From positions 3,224,001-3,288,000 of the forward strand of contig NZ_JALRMO010000001.1 of NCBI RefSeq assembly GCF_023276405.1: a DNA stretch of 64,000 nt, read 5' to 3'. Positions 45,686-55,457 of the stretch are shown here, one piece after another. Made by a program: the position numbers and the translations under genes. Position 1 is the stretch's first letter; each line of letters begins with the position of its first letter. The DNA comes from Paenibacillus hamazuiensis. GTDB lineage: Bacteria; Bacillota; Bacilli; Paenibacillales; NBRC-103111. A model generated the notes under the pieces. The model ran no database searches. It saw only the letters and a program-made list of their open reading frames with translations, and was not told the origin of the DNA.

Positions 45686-47674
45686 TTAGTGCCGCAGCCC
45701 CTCATCCGTCATCGTAAACCGAGAGGTTTTGCCGCTGCAGCGGACGGTTAATGTATCTCCAGACAGCTCCGCTTCCGCGGCTTCGCCGGCTGAGTAAATT
45801 TGGATAAAGTTCGAATCCGCTCCCGTAACCCGCTGCAGCAGCGCATAGGCAGGCCGGCTCGGATCAACCGAGCACCCGGGCGTTTCCGCCAAGTAAACGG
45901 AAGCTTGCCGCGGCGGAATAACCGTGACGTGCAGCCGATTTTCCGTACCGCCGGTGAGAAGCCGAAACTGATCGCCGGTACTGCGAAGCATATGCCGCGG
46001 CTTGACGAGAGCATATCCGCCCTCTTTGCCAAACGTTGCGGAGGGGTCGGTCAGTTTCGTCCCGTCCATCGCCGTAAAAGGATACAACGAGTGGAACCAC
46101 AGGTCGATGATGTCCTCTTTTTCCAGCTTCGCTTGGGCCCAATCGACCACCAGCTGTTCGACTATCATCACGTGGCGATCCAATATGCAGCCTTCATAAG
46201 CTCCGGCCGACCGAGCCCATACGTACGAGGCATCGGGGCCGCTGATGAATTTCACGCACTCTCCCTCATGCGGCTGCTGCGACCTGCCGCCGACGGCGAT
46301 CGTGTTGTGGCTGGCCGTTTCGGCAAACCATTCCTTGCGCAGCGCCGATCCGTAAGGCACCATCCCCATCTCCGGCGAGACGGCGCCGCTGCTGTGCTCA
46401 ATCGACACGTGCAGCTTGTCGTAATGCCCGTGCGAGCCGCCGTGCGGACCGAAGTCGATCAGAAACGACAACGGATTTAACGCATGCCGTCCGATCGCGA
46501 AGCCGGAATCGGGCAGAAGTAAAGAAGAAGCGGCGGGGCGGGGCAGGGTCAAATCCGCGTCGCCTGTGCCGTACATGACGGCCTCCAGACCGGTTCGCAC
46601 CGGCGAACCGCCGAGCTGGCGGTATGCTTCGGCAAGCACCGGTGCATAATCGGGTTTGCCGTACCGGGCGAAGCCGATTTCCATAATTTCGGCGATTTCC
46701 CGCGCGTACGGAATCCGCTTATACGGCCCGTCATGCAGCGCCGGCAGCTCGCCCCGTTCGTTCGCGAGGCCGGCCAGCACGTCAAACATGCTCTCGAAAG
46801 ATTGCCCGCCATCCCCGCGCAAGCCGTACATATCGATGCCGAAACGCTCCGCCATTTCCGCCGTGATCAAATAAGCGCGCAGCACAAACACGTGATAATA
46901 GGCGCTTCCTTCGAATTCAAAGCCGTCCGGCTTCACGCCGATCGACAGGTGGTGCCGCAAGCCGCCTCGGTCATGGAGCAGCTCCTCCAGCTTGCCGCGT
47001 TCCCCCTGCGCCGCGTAGACGCACGACAGCGAAGCGTTAAGCCACGCCGTATAGTTGCTTTCGGGATTGCCGCGGTCATGGATCAATATGCGCCGGTATT
47101 CCACCATGCTGCTTTCCAGCATAGCCAGAAAATTCGCCCATACCCGATCCATTCCGCTCATGTTAACGCCTTCATCCTTCAGCAGCAGGTAGGCGCGAAT
47201 CAGCGTCGTCGACCAGATCGCTTCCGTCAGCGCCTGATGGAAAGCGCGCCCTTTCAGCATCCACGGCTGCGCGTCCGGATGCACCGGGTAACGCGGAAAT
47301 TGCGCCGCGTATTGCGACAAAATCGCAAGTCCCAGCTCGGCGTACCGCGCATCCTTTTCCGCGGCATATACAGCCGCCGCCTGGAGCGCATACCGGGCGA
47401 GCGACTGATGCTTGAAAACGAGCCACGCTGCACGGTACTCTTCCCCTTCGATGCTGCAGCCGTGCGGACACCGGAAGGTACGGGCGTCTTCCTCCGAAGG
47501 CTCGAACAGCAGTTCCGCATGATGCTCGGGACATACATATTGATGCCACCACCCTCCCGGCTCTTCGGGAATGCGGACGCCCCTATCGATCAGCTCATTA
47601 AGTTCCTGGCGCAGACCGGCGACCGCCTGCGCACACCACGACGTTTGCTCCAGCTTCTCCCTGATACTCGTCAT
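45686..47674 (-). CDS. Heparinase II/III-family protein
   Basis: A 662-residue protein of the same fold class. It has an alpha-toroid up to about residue 380 (with WLNASLSCVYAAQGERGKLE) and a beta domain with GPHGGSHGHYDKLHVSIEH near 415 and ASHNTIAVGGRSQQPHEGEC near 470, the region holding catalytic and metal-binding His residues. An N-terminal segment contains two Cys pairs around residues 50-75 (YVCPEHH, FRCPHGC), which may bind zinc, an unusual feature. It is coupled to the tiny upstream frame by an ATGA overlap. Confidence 0.87.
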   Translation of the reverse strand: MTSIREKLEQTSWCAQAVAGLRQELNELIDRGVRIPEEPGGWWHQYVCPEHHAELLFEPSEEDARTFRCPHGCSIEGEEYRAAWLVFKHQSLARYALQAAAVYAAEKDARYAELGLAILSQYAAQFPRYPVHPDAQPWMLKGRAFHQALTEAIWSTTLIRAYLLLKDEGVNMSGMDRVWANFLAMLESSMVEYRRILIHDRGNPESNYTAWLNASLSCVYAAQGERGKLEELLHDRGGLRHHLSIGVKPDGFEFEGSAYYHVFVLRAYLITAEMAERFGIDMYGLRGDGGQSFESMFDVLAGLANERGELPALHDGPYKRIPYAREIAEIMEIGFARYGKPDYAPVLAEAYRQLGGSPVRTGLEAVMYGTGDADLTLPRPAASSLLLPDSGFAIGRHALNPLSFLIDFGPHGGSHGHYDKLHVSIEHSSGAVSPEMGMVPYGSALRKEWFAETASHNTIAVGGRSQQPHEGECVKFISGPDASYVWARSAGAYEGCILDRHVMIVEQLVVDWAQAKLEKEDIIDLWFHSLYPFTAMDGTKLTDPSATFGKEGGYALVKPRHMLRSTGDQFRLLTGGTENRLHVTVIPPRQASVYLAETPGCSVDPSRPAYALLQRVTGADSNFIQIYSAGEAAEAELSGDTLTVRCSGKTSRFTMTDEGLRH

Positions 47675-47814
47675 CGTTGATACATCCCGCCGTTGATTTC
47701 GATCGTTTCGCCCGCCGAATAAGAGACCGAATACGGTGCGTCAGCGGCAGCGCGGCCGAGCTCCGTATTGGAGTAGGTGATGGGCGCAATTTGGCCCGAC
47801 AAATCGATTTTCAT
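47671..47814 (-). pseudogene. SDR gene collapsed in frame to 47 codons
   Basis: A 47-residue open frame with its own ribosome site (GAGAGG) and an ATGA overlap with the next gene. The first 25 residues (MKIDLSGQIAPIT ... ELGRAAADA) match the N-terminus of a short-chain dehydrogenase, with the glycine motif damaged (ITYSN for VTGSN). The last 17 (SYSAGETIEINGGMYQR) match an SDR C-terminus. The middle, about 200 residues, is gone. The best explanation is an in-frame deletion; a peptide may still be made. Confidence 0.65.
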
Positions 47815-47889
47815 AAGATCCTCTCCCCATAGATTGATCTAACGAAGTTGAACAAAACATTTACATGGCAGAGCCTGCTCAGAAAGCAA

Positions 47890-49731
47890 TTAATGCGTTA
47901 TCGCGATGCGTTTGTCGGAAGGCATGGTCAGCGTAATTTTAGTGCCCTTACCCACCGTGCTTTCAATGGAAAGTCCGTACTCTTCGCCGAACACCATCTG
48001 GATGCGGCGGTGCACGTTCATGAGTCCGATGCCTCCCCTCCGGTATCCGGACTGGGCCGGTTCGCCGGCCAGCCGGTTTTCCCTCAACTGCGTTCGCAAA
48101 TTCTCCAGCCGCTCCGGCGGGATTCCGGCGCCGTTATCCTCCACGATGACCATAAAGAGCTCCTTTTCCTTTTTCGCATCGATGCGAATGTAGTGGCGCT
48201 CCTCAATCCCCTCGGGAAACGCATGCTGGAAAATGTTTTCCACAATCGGCTGCAGCGTCAGCCGCACCATTTTTTCCAGCAACAGGGATGGCGGAATAAC
48301 GACGTCGATTTCGAATTCGCGGCCGATCCGGTGCTTGAGAATGATCAGGTAGTTGCGCACATGGTTAAGCTCGTTGGCAACCGTAATTTCCTCGAGATTC
48401 GTCTGCACGGAATAACGCAGCATGAAGGCGAGCGCTTCGACGATTTCGGAAATTTCGTGCGAGTCTTTCACGATCGCGTAGCAGTTGACCGTCTCCAAGG
48501 TGTTGTACATGAAATGCGGGTTGATTTGCAGCTGCAGCGACTGAAATTCGGCGGTCTGCCGTTCGAGCTCGATTCTTTGCATGTCGAGCGCCGTTTTTTG
48601 ACTTACAAGCTCGACTTCGTATACTTTTTTGATCATTTCCTGCAGCCTCGTCACCATCAGATTATAGCTGTGGATGAGTCCGCCGATTTCATCGCTGCGG
48701 CCCGATTCGTCGATATACTGCCAATTGCCCTTCTCCGTCTCGCGCATCCCTTCCTTAAGCACGCGAATCGGGGCGACGATCGATTGCCCGAACCGGTAGG
48801 CGAGCCACAGCGCGACGATTAAGGTCAGCAGCCCGACGATCAAGGTCGTCGAGCGGATCGTCGAAATCGGCGCCCGCAGTTCTTTGACCGGCATCGAAAC
48901 GACGAGCGTCCATTTGGAATAAGCCGACTTTCGCGAAACGAACAGTCTATCCTCCTGCCCGACCCGATCGACGAACATGCCTTTGCCGTCCGACATGACG
49001 TTTTCGGCCAAGCTTCCCTGCACCTCGGTGCCGAGCTTCTCCTTATCCGGATGGTAAATATAATGGCCGGTTTCGTCCAGGATGAAAAAGTAATCGTTTT
49101 TCCCGAGGTCGAGACCGTCCCATATGCGGGACAGCTCCTGCACCCGGAACTCGATCGCGAGCACGCCTTTGAAATCGAAAGACGATTTGCCGCGGATTTT
49201 CCGGGCCAGCGTGATCACCAAATTTTTTTCGTCCGGGCGCGAGCTTACATTCAAAATCGCCATGTCTCCGTTTACCGGCGTGACGCTCTGCAGCAGCTTA
49301 TACTGCTGCTCAATGCTGGCGTCGTCCGGCATCCGGACGTTCTGGTTGTCGTAAAACACCGACCGCCCGTTGTCGCCGATCACATAAATCAAATTCAGCT
49401 GCCGGTACAGCGTGAACAGCGGCTGCAGCGCGTAACGCTTGATTTGATCCGAATAATAAAAGTATTCGTAATAATCGGTCGGCTCGATCTCCAAAAAGGC
49501 GCGGATATCCTGATTGGATATAAGCGAGTTACTGACGAGCTCGTAATTTTGCAGGTAAATGTCGGTTTGGTACAGCGCGTTGTTGATCGTCTGCGCCATA
49601 TATTTTTCGACCTGCCGGTCGAGCGCCTGACTCGACTGGAAGTAAGAAAACACGCTGACCGACAGCAGCGAGAGCACGATCACAATGATGAAATAAACAT
49701 AGATTTGCCCGGAAAGCGTACGCTGCTTCAT
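47890..49731 (-). CDS. YesM/LytS-type sensor histidine kinase
   Basis: A 613-residue membrane kinase. It has a membrane helix at 10-32, a long extracellular Cache-like sensor domain, a second helix near 300 (LIVGLLTLIVALWLAYRFG) and HAMP. The His_kinase domain follows, with LQLQINPHFMYNTLETVN near 435 (phosphorylated His) and an ATPase domain with VEDNGAGIPPE and GGIGLMN. It likely senses a sugar or polysaccharide cue outside the cell and phosphorylates the regulator upstream. The start overlaps that regulator's stop by one base. Confidence 0.93.
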   Translation of the reverse strand: MKQRTLSGQIYVYFIIVIVLSLLSVSVFSYFQSSQALDRQVEKYMAQTINNALYQTDIYLQNYELVSNSLISNQDIRAFLEIEPTDYYEYFYYSDQIKRYALQPLFTLYRQLNLIYVIGDNGRSVFYDNQNVRMPDDASIEQQYKLLQSVTPVNGDMAILNVSSRPDEKNLVITLARKIRGKSSFDFKGVLAIEFRVQELSRIWDGLDLGKNDYFFILDETGHYIYHPDKEKLGTEVQGSLAENVMSDGKGMFVDRVGQEDRLFVSRKSAYSKWTLVVSMPVKELRAPISTIRSTTLIVGLLTLIVALWLAYRFGQSIVAPIRVLKEGMRETEKGNWQYIDESGRSDEIGGLIHSYNLMVTRLQEMIKKVYEVELVSQKTALDMQRIELERQTAEFQSLQLQINPHFMYNTLETVNCYAIVKDSHEISEIVEALAFMLRYSVQTNLEEITVANELNHVRNYLIILKHRIGREFEIDVVIPPSLLLEKMVRLTLQPIVENIFQHAFPEGIEERHYIRIDAKKEKELFMVIVEDNGAGIPPERLENLRTQLRENRLAGEPAQSGYRRGGIGLMNVHRRIQMVFGEEYGLSIESTVGKGTKITLTMPSDKRIAITH

Positions 49732-50768
49732 TATTCGATCCCCATCATGTGACGATATTCCGAAGGCAGGAAGCCGGTATATTTTTTGAATGTTTTCGTA
49801 AAATGCGGATGATCCGCGTAGCCGACTTCGTTTGAAATGTCCGTAATCCGGTAATGCGGAATTTCCAGCAACTTTTTGGCTCTCTCCATCCGGCGCCGGA
49901 TTCGGTATTGCACGAACGTCTCGCCCGTCATTTGCTTGAACAGCTGGCTGAAGTAGGAGGCGTTCAGTCCGATATAATCCGCCACTTCCTCCAGGGAAAC
50001 CTCTCTGGCCAAGTGCTCCTCAATATACAGCTTGGCTTCTTCGACAGGGTCCTTCACCTTGCCTTTGCGCTTGTTTTTCAGCGTGCCGCACATGTCCGCA
50101 ATAGCTCCCGTAAACCGCTGCCACGCCTCTTCAGCCGACAGCACATCGTGAAAATGCAGGCCGGAGGCGAAAGCGAACACATCGCGGGTGTTCAGCTTCT
50201 TGATAAGCAGCGCGTAATACTCGCCGAGCAGATCGGTGAGCTGGGACAAAGCAAGCTGCTGCCGTTCGCATTCGGCGCGGCATTCGGCAAACGTGCGGTC
50301 CAGCCTATCCTGCTGCAGCGTCCAAACCGCCTCCTCCGTATCCTCCACCCATTGATCCAGCTTCGTTACGGATACGAACGCTTTCGGCCGCTGCTTTTCG
50401 GCGTTCGCCACCAGCTTGCGGATGACGTCCTCAACGAGCCTCTTGTTCATCGGCTTCAGCAAATACTCCTTGACCCCGTAGGAGACGCATTTTTGTGCGT
50501 ACTCAAAGTCGCTGTAGCCGGTCACGATGACAATCTGGATGTCGCCGTCATGCTCCGCCACGAGGCGGCACAATTCGAGCCCGTCCATTTTCGGCATGCG
50601 GATATCGGTGAACAAAAAATCGGGGCGCTTCTCCCGTATCTTCTCGAATGCGTCCGCTCCGTTCTCCGCTACGGCAACCTCCGAAATCGGCAGGCCCGAT
50701 TGCTCGACCAGCTTTTGCAGTCCTTTGCGAATCATCGGTTCGTCGTCTACAATGAGTACGCGATACAT
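49731..50768 (-). CDS. YesN-type response regulator with AraC DNA-binding domain
   Basis: A 345-residue regulator. The receiver (1-120) has the acidic pair near residues 8-9, the phosphoacceptor aspartate in LFTDIRMPKMDGLEL (about residue 55) and a conserved lysine in EYLLKPMNK. A linker leads to two AraC helix-turn-helix motifs (VSLEEVADYIGLNASYFSQL and ITDISNEVGYADHPHFTKTF). It probably activates the adjacent ABC and heparinase genes. The ATG at 50768 starts MYRVLIVDDE and has GGGG upstream. It is coupled to the kinase gene. Confidence 0.94.
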   Translation of the reverse strand: MYRVLIVDDEPMIRKGLQKLVEQSGLPISEVAVAENGADAFEKIREKRPDFLFTDIRMPKMDGLELCRLVAEHDGDIQIVIVTGYSDFEYAQKCVSYGVKEYLLKPMNKRLVEDVIRKLVANAEKQRPKAFVSVTKLDQWVEDTEEAVWTLQQDRLDRTFAECRAECERQQLALSQLTDLLGEYYALLIKKLNTRDVFAFASGLHFHDVLSAEEAWQRFTGAIADMCGTLKNKRKGKVKDPVEEAKLYIEEHLAREVSLEEVADYIGLNASYFSQLFKQMTGETFVQYRIRRRMERAKKLLEIPHYRITDISNEVGYADHPHFTKTFKKYTGFLPSEYRHMMGIE

Positions 50769-50864
50769 GAAGGAACGCCCCTTTCTTTTAGTGTCAAATC
50801 GAGCCATGAAGTAGAGCTCCCCACGCGGAGATCACGTGAGGAGACGAAAAACGGGCTATTTTCA

Positions 50865-52433
50865 TTAACGGCGCGGCATGGAAATCGTTACGCTGCCGTC
50901 TTTTTTGTTGAACTTCTCGGTCGCTTCCTTGATGACGTCATTGCCGCCCTTGGATTTCCATTCTTCGAGCACTTTCGGCCAATCGGAAATCGGCTCTTTG
51001 CCGTAAACCATTTTAACCATGTGATTCAGCAGCAGCGGCGGCGCGGTATCCGAGTTCGGAGCGATGTCCGGATTTTTCACGAGCGCATCGAGGCGAGGAT
51101 CGAATTGAATGCCATCGCGGCCCTCTTTTGCTAAAATTGTATCATAAATGTTCATCAGTTTCTTGCCTTCTTCGGTCAAGCTGAGCGTTCCTTTATTGTA
51201 GGTCGTATCCTGCACGAGCCACAGGAACGCCTGTCTGTAGCGCTCTTCGTCGACGCCTTGCGGATCGGTCGGCGATTTGTAGTTGATTTTGCCGTTTTCT
51301 TCGGTGTACGTATCGCCTTGGATGCCAAAGGTGAAAAACTTCTCGGCTTCGTCGCTTACCATCCAGTCGAAAAACTTGACGATCGCTTCCGGATTTTTCA
51401 CATTCTTGTTGATAAAGTAGCCGCGAGTCACGGAGCCGTACAAATAATGACCGCCTTTGCCGTCCGGTCCGACCGGAGATGGAATGACTTCCAGCTTCGC
51501 CGTCGGCACGTTCGCTTTCAGCTGCTGCTCCCATTGAAGCACCTCGTTGGCGTTCATCGACCAAATGCCCGCTTTGCCGGCTAAAATGTTGTTTTTGTAA
51601 ACGGTCGGATTGATCGTCGCAAACTCTTTGTTGATGAGACCTTCGTCATACATCGTTTTGTACGTTTGCAGAGCTTTCATCATGTTTTCGGAGTCGAAAA
51701 ATTTCGGAACGATCTGGTCGCCCTGCTTCTCGAACATCGAAAGGTACGGGAATACGTCGTACGCCCCGAAGAACGTATCCGCATACTTGAACGTTTCGCG
51801 GCCTTGATACGGGTTTTCGACACCCAATTCCTTAAACTTGCGCAGCACGTTCACATATTCGTCCACCGTCTTCGGCACCGGCAAGCCGGCTTTGTCGAGC
51901 AAATCTTTGCGGATGACCGTCGCTCTGCGCGAAGGATTGGACAAATACTCCGGAATCGCCATTATTTTACCCTGATAGCTGACATTATCCCATGCTTCCT
52001 TAGGGACTTTTTTCAACAGGTTTTGCCCGTATTTCTTCAGCAGATCGTCCAGAGGCATAAACACGCCGGCAGGAACGGAACCCGCCATTTCCTTGCCGTT
52101 AACCCCACCGGAGCCTTGCACGACGTCGGGAATATCGTTTGTCGCGAACATTTGGATCATCTTTTGCTCGTATTCCTTATGCGGTACAAGCTGAATGTCG
52201 AGGTCCGTATTCGTCAGCTCCTCGAGCTTTTTAACCCACTTGTCCTCGTTGATGTTCGGCGATTTCTCCACATAGTTAAATGCGAGCGTGCGGAGCGAAA
52301 TCGAAAATTTCGCTTTTTCCCCAGGCTTGCCTGCGCCTTGAGCCTGATCTGACGGCTTGTCCCCGCCTGCACAGCCCGCAAGCATGCTTATCGCGAGCAA
52401 AGAGGCAGCGCTCACCTTGATCCATTTTTTCAT
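50865..52433 (-). CDS. ABC transporter extracellular sugar-binding lipoprotein
   Basis: A 522-residue family 1 solute-binding protein. Residues 1-20 form a lipoprotein signal with lipobox LAGC, then a Gly/Asp/Gln linker and two lobes. KMVYGKEPISDWP near the end and an aromatic-rich middle match the LplA-type binding proteins. It should deliver oligosaccharides to the two permeases at 52581 and 53484. ATG at 52433 follows AGAGGGG. The ATPase is not in the window and is probably a shared MsmX-type. Confidence 0.93.
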   Translation of the reverse strand: MKKWIKVSAASLLAISMLAGCAGGDKPSDQAQGAGKPGEKAKFSISLRTLAFNYVEKSPNINEDKWVKKLEELTNTDLDIQLVPHKEYEQKMIQMFATNDIPDVVQGSGGVNGKEMAGSVPAGVFMPLDDLLKKYGQNLLKKVPKEAWDNVSYQGKIMAIPEYLSNPSRRATVIRKDLLDKAGLPVPKTVDEYVNVLRKFKELGVENPYQGRETFKYADTFFGAYDVFPYLSMFEKQGDQIVPKFFDSENMMKALQTYKTMYDEGLINKEFATINPTVYKNNILAGKAGIWSMNANEVLQWEQQLKANVPTAKLEVIPSPVGPDGKGGHYLYGSVTRGYFINKNVKNPEAIVKFFDWMVSDEAEKFFTFGIQGDTYTEENGKINYKSPTDPQGVDEERYRQAFLWLVQDTTYNKGTLSLTEEGKKLMNIYDTILAKEGRDGIQFDPRLDALVKNPDIAPNSDTAPPLLLNHMVKMVYGKEPISDWPKVLEEWKSKGGNDVIKEATEKFNKKDGSVTISMPRR

Positions 52434-52580
52434 GTTACCCCTCTTTTCTAAAGTTGAGTTTATTGGGAAGTGGCAATAAAACAGCGCTTGCAACCTAGAT
52501 TCATTGTAAATTGACGGCTTGCCGCCAACAATGGAAAGACTTTGTATCCGTTTGGCTTTTCTTTAGGTCCGCCTTAAGGT

Positions 52581-53468
52581 CTATGCTTTGATCGAACCGA
52601 TCATCATGCCTTTGACAAAATGCCGCTGCAGAAACGGATAAACCAATATGATCGGCAAGGTGGCGATGATAATCGTCGCCATCTTGATGCCTTCCGGGTT
52701 CATATGCGCAAGCGAGCTGAACTGGGAGGCGCTCGGATCGATGCTGATGTCGTCGCTTTGAATGAGCTGGTTGAGCTTTACCTGCAAAGGCCAAAACGCC
52801 GGTTTGTTGATGTAATAAAGCGCCTGCATGTAAGTATTCCAATGGCCGACTGCGTAAAAAATGCCGAGCGAAGCCATCACCGGTTTGGACAGCGGCAAAA
52901 CGATGCTCCAGATCATCCGCATTTCGCTGCAGCCGTCGATCCGGCCGGAATCGATGATCTCGCCGGGAATTTGCATGAAAAACGATCTCATCACGAAAAA
53001 GTTGAACGAGCTGATCGCTCCCGGCAGCAGCAGCGCCCACAGCGAGTTGGTCAAATGCAGCGTCTTCATCAAAATAAAGTTCGGGATGAGCGGCGCGGAG
53101 AAAACGACCGTGATCAGCACCATCATCACGACATATTTTCTGCCGACATACTCCTGGCGGGAAACCGGATAAGCGAGCGACGCCGTTGCGATCAGGTTGA
53201 TCGCCGTACCGACGACCGTGATATAAACGGTTACCCCGAACGACCGCCAAATGGCCGCATCGCTGAATACATACTGATAATTAATCCACGTAAAATTAAC
53301 CGGCGTAAAGAGCACCTTTCCGGCGATGATCGCGTTCGAATCGCTGAGCGACTGGGCGAGTACGTTCAGAAAAGGCAAAAACATTAGCAGCGATAATATC
53401 GTCAAAAAGGTCAAGTTAGCCGCGTTAAAAATGTGCCATCCGGCACTTGCTCTGCGTTTCGTGTTCAT
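52581..53468 (-). CDS. ABC sugar permease, YtcP type
   Basis: A 295-residue inner-membrane permease with six membrane segments and the EAA-type loop IDSGRIDGCSEMRMIWSIVL near residue 200. Together with the LplB-type partner it forms the channel of an oligosaccharide importer. The ATG at 53468 is used because AGGTGG sits five bases upstream; a GTG nine bases earlier overlaps that site. The 147-base gap to the binding-protein gene shows nothing recognisable. Confidence 0.92.
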   Translation of the reverse strand: MNTKRRASAGWHIFNAANLTFLTILSLLMFLPFLNVLAQSLSDSNAIIAGKVLFTPVNFTWINYQYVFSDAAIWRSFGVTVYITVVGTAINLIATASLAYPVSRQEYVGRKYVVMMVLITVVFSAPLIPNFILMKTLHLTNSLWALLLPGAISSFNFFVMRSFFMQIPGEIIDSGRIDGCSEMRMIWSIVLPLSKPVMASLGIFYAVGHWNTYMQALYYINKPAFWPLQVKLNQLIQSDDISIDPSASQFSSLAHMNPEGIKMATIIIATLPIILVYPFLQRHFVKGMMIGSIKA

Positions 53469-53483
53469 GGCAGCCACCTCACT

Positions 53484-54440
53484 TTAATACAGGCTTTCGC
53501 CGGTCGTTTTTTTGCTGAGCACGTTGCCTATGACGATGAGCAAAAGCCCGACGACCGATTTGAATAATCCGATTGCTGTCGTATAGCTGTACTGCTGGGC
53601 CAGAAGCCCCTGCTTATAAATGTACGTGTCCAAAATTTCGCCGTTATTAACGTTCAGCGGATTCAGGAACACGAACACGCGCTCGAAGCCGAAGTCGAGA
53701 AACTTGCCGATGTGCAGCAGGAACAAAATCATGATCGTCGGAACAAGCGAAGGCAGCGTAATCGCCATCGTCTGCTTCCAGCGGTTCGCCCCGTCCACCT
53801 CGGCGGCCTCATACAGGTCCGGGTTGATGCCGGCCAGCGCCGCAAGGTAAATGATCGTCCCGTAGCCGGAATCGCGCCAAATGCCGGAGCCGACCAGGAT
53901 CGAGCGGATGTACGACTCCTCCCCGAGGAAATAAATCGGCTGGAAGCCTAGCCATGAAAGAAATTGATTGACTGCCCCTGTCGACGGGGACAAAATGCCG
54001 ACCGCGATGCCGCCGACGATGACCCAGGACAAGAAGTGCGGCATGTAAACGATCGTTTGCAGCACCCTTTTATACAAAACGACCCTCAATTCGTTAAGCA
54101 GCAGAGCCAGGATGATCGGCGCCGGAAACTGAAAGATCAGATCGTACAAACCGATCAAAATCGTGTTGTTCATAATTTTCAAAAAGTCGTAATGCTCGAA
54201 CATGCGCCTGAAATGCTCCAAGCCGACCCATTTGCTGCCGGCGATGCCGTTAAAAATATTGTAATCCTGAAACGCGATGACCGAGCCGAACAGCGGCACG
54301 TATTTGAAGATGATGAAATACAAAATGCCCGGTAAGGAAATTAGATAAAGCGCTTTATATTTCCACATAAACGAAATGAGGCTTTTGTTCGTCTGCGTCC
54401 GGAAACCGGCGCGGTCCGATGCTTGGATATTAGTCGCCAT
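53484..54440 (-). CDS. ABC sugar permease, LplB/YteP type
   Basis: A 318-residue inner-membrane permease with six membrane segments and the EAA loop YEAAEVDGANRWKQTMAITL near residue 210. It opens the transport and depolymerisation gene set on the minus strand and pairs with the YtcP-type partner. Its start follows GGGGGAGGGAC. A promoter around 54530 (TTCGAC with GATATAAC) is possible but weak. Confidence 0.92.
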   Translation of the reverse strand: MATNIQASDRAGFRTQTNKSLISFMWKYKALYLISLPGILYFIIFKYVPLFGSVIAFQDYNIFNGIAGSKWVGLEHFRRMFEHYDFLKIMNNTILIGLYDLIFQFPAPIILALLLNELRVVLYKRVLQTIVYMPHFLSWVIVGGIAVGILSPSTGAVNQFLSWLGFQPIYFLGEESYIRSILVGSGIWRDSGYGTIIYLAALAGINPDLYEAAEVDGANRWKQTMAITLPSLVPTIMILFLLHIGKFLDFGFERVFVFLNPLNVNNGEILDTYIYKQGLLAQQYSYTTAIGLFKSVVGLLLIVIGNVLSKKTTGESLY

Positions 54441-54679
54441 GTCTGTCCCTCCCCCGAGTTGTCTGTTTTTCCGTGTACGGTTTCATCCGGCTTGCACGCT
54501 CTCCTTCCTTTCAGAAGCTTATGTTTTTCTAGTTATATCGTAAACGGAGCGTGTCGAACGAACAATGGAGTGCCTTTTTCAGCACTTGTGTTTTTTTTAG
54601 GTTACACAATCCGGCGGCAAGTATGTTACTATTTAGAAGATACATACGCTCAACAATCAACCGAGAGGTGAACCTCATT

Positions 54680-55315
54680 ATGGCATTTTCCGGATTTTCG
54701 CCGCATGATTTCGCAACCTTTTCCATCGAAGGATTGGAGCCGCGCATGAAAGCGATACAGGAGCGCATCCAGCCTAAATTCAAGGAGCTTGGCGAGGAAC
54801 TGGGAGCTACCGTTTCCGCACTGGCCGGCCACGAGATGTTCCTGCACATCGCCAAACACGCGCGCCGCAAAGTAAATCCGCCGGTCGATACGTGGATGGC
54901 GTTTGCTTCTAATAAACGAGGCTACAAGCAGTTTCCTCATTTTCAAGTGGGCCTCTTTGACGACCGGCTGTTCATTTGGCTTGCACTTATCTACGAACTG
55001 CCGGCGAAAACGAACATCGGCAAAACTTACCTGAAGCATATCGACGAGCTAAGGCAAACGATTCCCGGGAGCTACATGCTATCCTTCGATCATATGAAAA
55101 AAGACGCCGTTTCCGCAGCCGATTTGAGCAAAAAGGAGCTCAAGGCCGCACTGGAAAAATTTCGCGATGTGAAGAAAACCGAGCTGCTGATCGGCAAAGT
55201 GATGATGGCGGACGAACCTCTGATCTCCGACGGACCGAAGCTGACTGCGGAAATCGCGGCCGTTTTCGAGACGCTGTCTCCCTTGTACCGCTTGGCGATG
55301 CAAGTTCAGCCATAA
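54680..55315 (+). CDS. yktB: YktB family protein (DUF1054)
   Basis: A 211-residue cytosolic protein matching the DUF1054 family throughout: FSPHDFATFSIEGLEPRMKA at the N-terminus, ALAGHEMFLHIAKHARRKVN near 55, NPPVDTWMAFASNKRGYK near 75 and FDDRLFIWLALIYELPAK near 100. No biochemical role is established. ATG at 54680 is chosen by the usual start MxFSGF and the GAGAGGTG upstream. It is divergent from the ABC operon. Confidence 0.9.
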   Translation: MAFSGFSPHDFATFSIEGLEPRMKAIQERIQPKFKELGEELGATVSALAGHEMFLHIAKHARRKVNPPVDTWMAFASNKRGYKQFPHFQVGLFDDRLFIWLALIYELPAKTNIGKTYLKHIDELRQTIPGSYMLSFDHMKKDAVSAADLSKKELKAALEKFRDVKKTELLIGKVMMADEPLISDGPKLTAEIAAVFETLSPLYRLAMQVQP

Positions 55316-55457
55316 AAATGCCGCAAAAAATTAAGGTAAATCTAAGCTTTCCTTAAAGTAGAATTAAGTTTGGTTGTATAACCTAAGGATGTTGGGAAAG
55401 CACGGTGCCAGGCGGCACCGCTTCCCGAACTTTAAAGCGGAAAGGTGGTATCGACTA

